Shown here piece after piece: positions 33,175 through 33,485 of a DNA stretch of 33,485 nt. The position numbers and the translations under genes are program-made. The notes below the pieces were generated by a model. That model saw nothing but the letters and a program-made list of their open reading frames with translations, was not told where the DNA came from and made no database searches. Source of the stretch: Roseomonas indoligenes (GTDB lineage: Bacteria > Pseudomonadota > Alphaproteobacteria > Acetobacterales > Acetobacteraceae). Location: the NCBI RefSeq assembly GCF_017813365.1, contig NZ_JAGIZA010000032.1, positions 1 to 33,485 of the forward strand, read 5' to 3'. Position 1 is the stretch's first letter. Every line of letters starts with the position of its first letter.

Positions 33175-33360
33175 CTACGCACTAAGGGCGAGTTCTGCGG
33201 CGCGCCTGAACAGCAGGACGGTAAAGGCGACGAGGTGCATGCCTATGAGGGTTTCGGGCGGTTGCTCGTAATCTTGAGCAAGGCGGCGGAGGCGAGCGAA
33301 CCAGCTGAAGGAGCGTTCGACAATCCATCTTCTGGGCAAAGCGCAAAACCGTGCTTGGCC
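33175..33360 (-). pseudogene. C-terminal fragment of an IS5-type transposase
   Basis: On the minus strand the frame reads [19 protein letters not shown], then [19 protein letters not shown] and a helical tail to a TAG at 33177-33175. The (L/P)-(R/K)-R-W-x-V-E-R-(S/T)-F-x-W block with the catalytic Glu and the following RRL-x-x-DYE are hallmarks of the C-terminal part of IS5-family (IS427-like) DDE transposases. The N-terminal part with the first two catalytic aspartates is missing. Upstream of about 33360 another element's sequence begins, so the gene is interrupted and inactive. Confidence 0.75.
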
Positions 33361-33379
33361 TAAGTGACTGTTTGAGAAC

Positions 33380-33485
33380 TCAGCGGTGGGTGATCCTGCG
33401 GAGGAGGAGGGCGCCCATGGCGACGTGGATCATGGCCTCGGAGACGTCGAGGCGGCGCTCGTAGTCGCGGACCAAACGGCGCCAA
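33380..33485 (-). CDS. C-terminal part of a second IS5-type transposase, running off the right edge
   Basis: The minus-strand frame enters at the window edge and reads [18 protein letters not shown], then [15 protein letters not shown] and TGA (33382-33380). RRL-x-x-DYE-R-x-x-x-x-SEAMI is the same C-terminal signature of IS5-type transposases but clearly a different sequence from the neighbouring fragment. The roughly 20 nt between its stop and the other fragment (33361-33379) probably include the end of this element. Whether the rest of the gene is intact lies outside the window. Confidence 0.7.
   Translation of the reverse strand, partial: WRRLVRDYERRLDVSEAMIHVAMGALLLRRITHR

Noticed and set aside
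1-33485. CRISPR arrays, tRNA or rRNA genes
   Set aside because: No spaced direct repeats and no cloverleaf or rRNA-like segments were recognised on either strand by reading; a tRNAscan or CRISPR finder run would be decisive.

Overview
The window is high-GC bacterial DNA whose main content is a complete, rearranged dpd locus. This is the system that replaces guanine in DNA with 7-deazaguanine derivatives (preQ0, and the amide ADG) and restricts DNA lacking the mark. Insertion-sequence remnants lie at both ends, so it looks like a defence or genomic island. The host cannot be named from the sequence. A planctomycete-like background is possible because of the high GC, a large TPR-CHAT protein, an ADP-ribosylglycohydrolase and several orphan small ORFs, but this is only a guess.

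Left flank (1-6.8 kb): a possible IstB tail, a truncated IS1595-type transposase, two or three small hypothetical genes with a 59-nt inverted duplication between them, a large minus-strand TPR-CHAT (caspase-like) protein with a small ORF just behind it, and an ADP-ribosylglycohydrolase gene that has lost its C-terminal third.

Modification arm (6.9-13.1 kb, plus strand): seven genes overlapping or separated by at most 4 nt. In order they are a YaaA/DUF6884-like protein (the best local candidate for the DpdC role), a first DpdB-like DGQQR protein, DpdA (the DNA transglycosylase), a second DpdB-like DGQQR protein, then QueE, a QueD-like protein and QueC, which supply preQ0. FolE is absent and must come from elsewhere. 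The QueD-like protein keeps the zinc histidines but has Ser where the catalytic Cys should be.

Central cassette (13.4-15.5 kb, plus strand): an HNH endonuclease overlapping a third, divergent DGQHR protein. It sits exactly where the two arms converge.

Restriction arm (32.8 kb down to 15.5 kb, minus strand): eight tightly coupled genes in the order dpdE (SNF2-type helicase), dpdF (RecQ-like helicase), dpdG, dpdH (P-loop ATPase), dpdI, dpdJ (large DEVH helicase), dpdK (phospholipase D nuclease) and dpdD. Its stop codon lies about 50 nt from the end of the HNH/DGQHR cassette.

Right flank (32.85-33.5 kb): a lower-GC region upstream of dpdE that should hold the restriction-arm promoter, followed by two nested IS5-type transposase tails.

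Working model: QueE, QueD and QueC with host FolE make preQ0. DpdA, helped by one or both DpdB proteins, exchanges it into DNA, and the YaaA-like protein may convert or regulate it. The DpdE-K/D assembly attacks unmodified DNA. All assignments were made by eye from motifs and gene order, without database searches.
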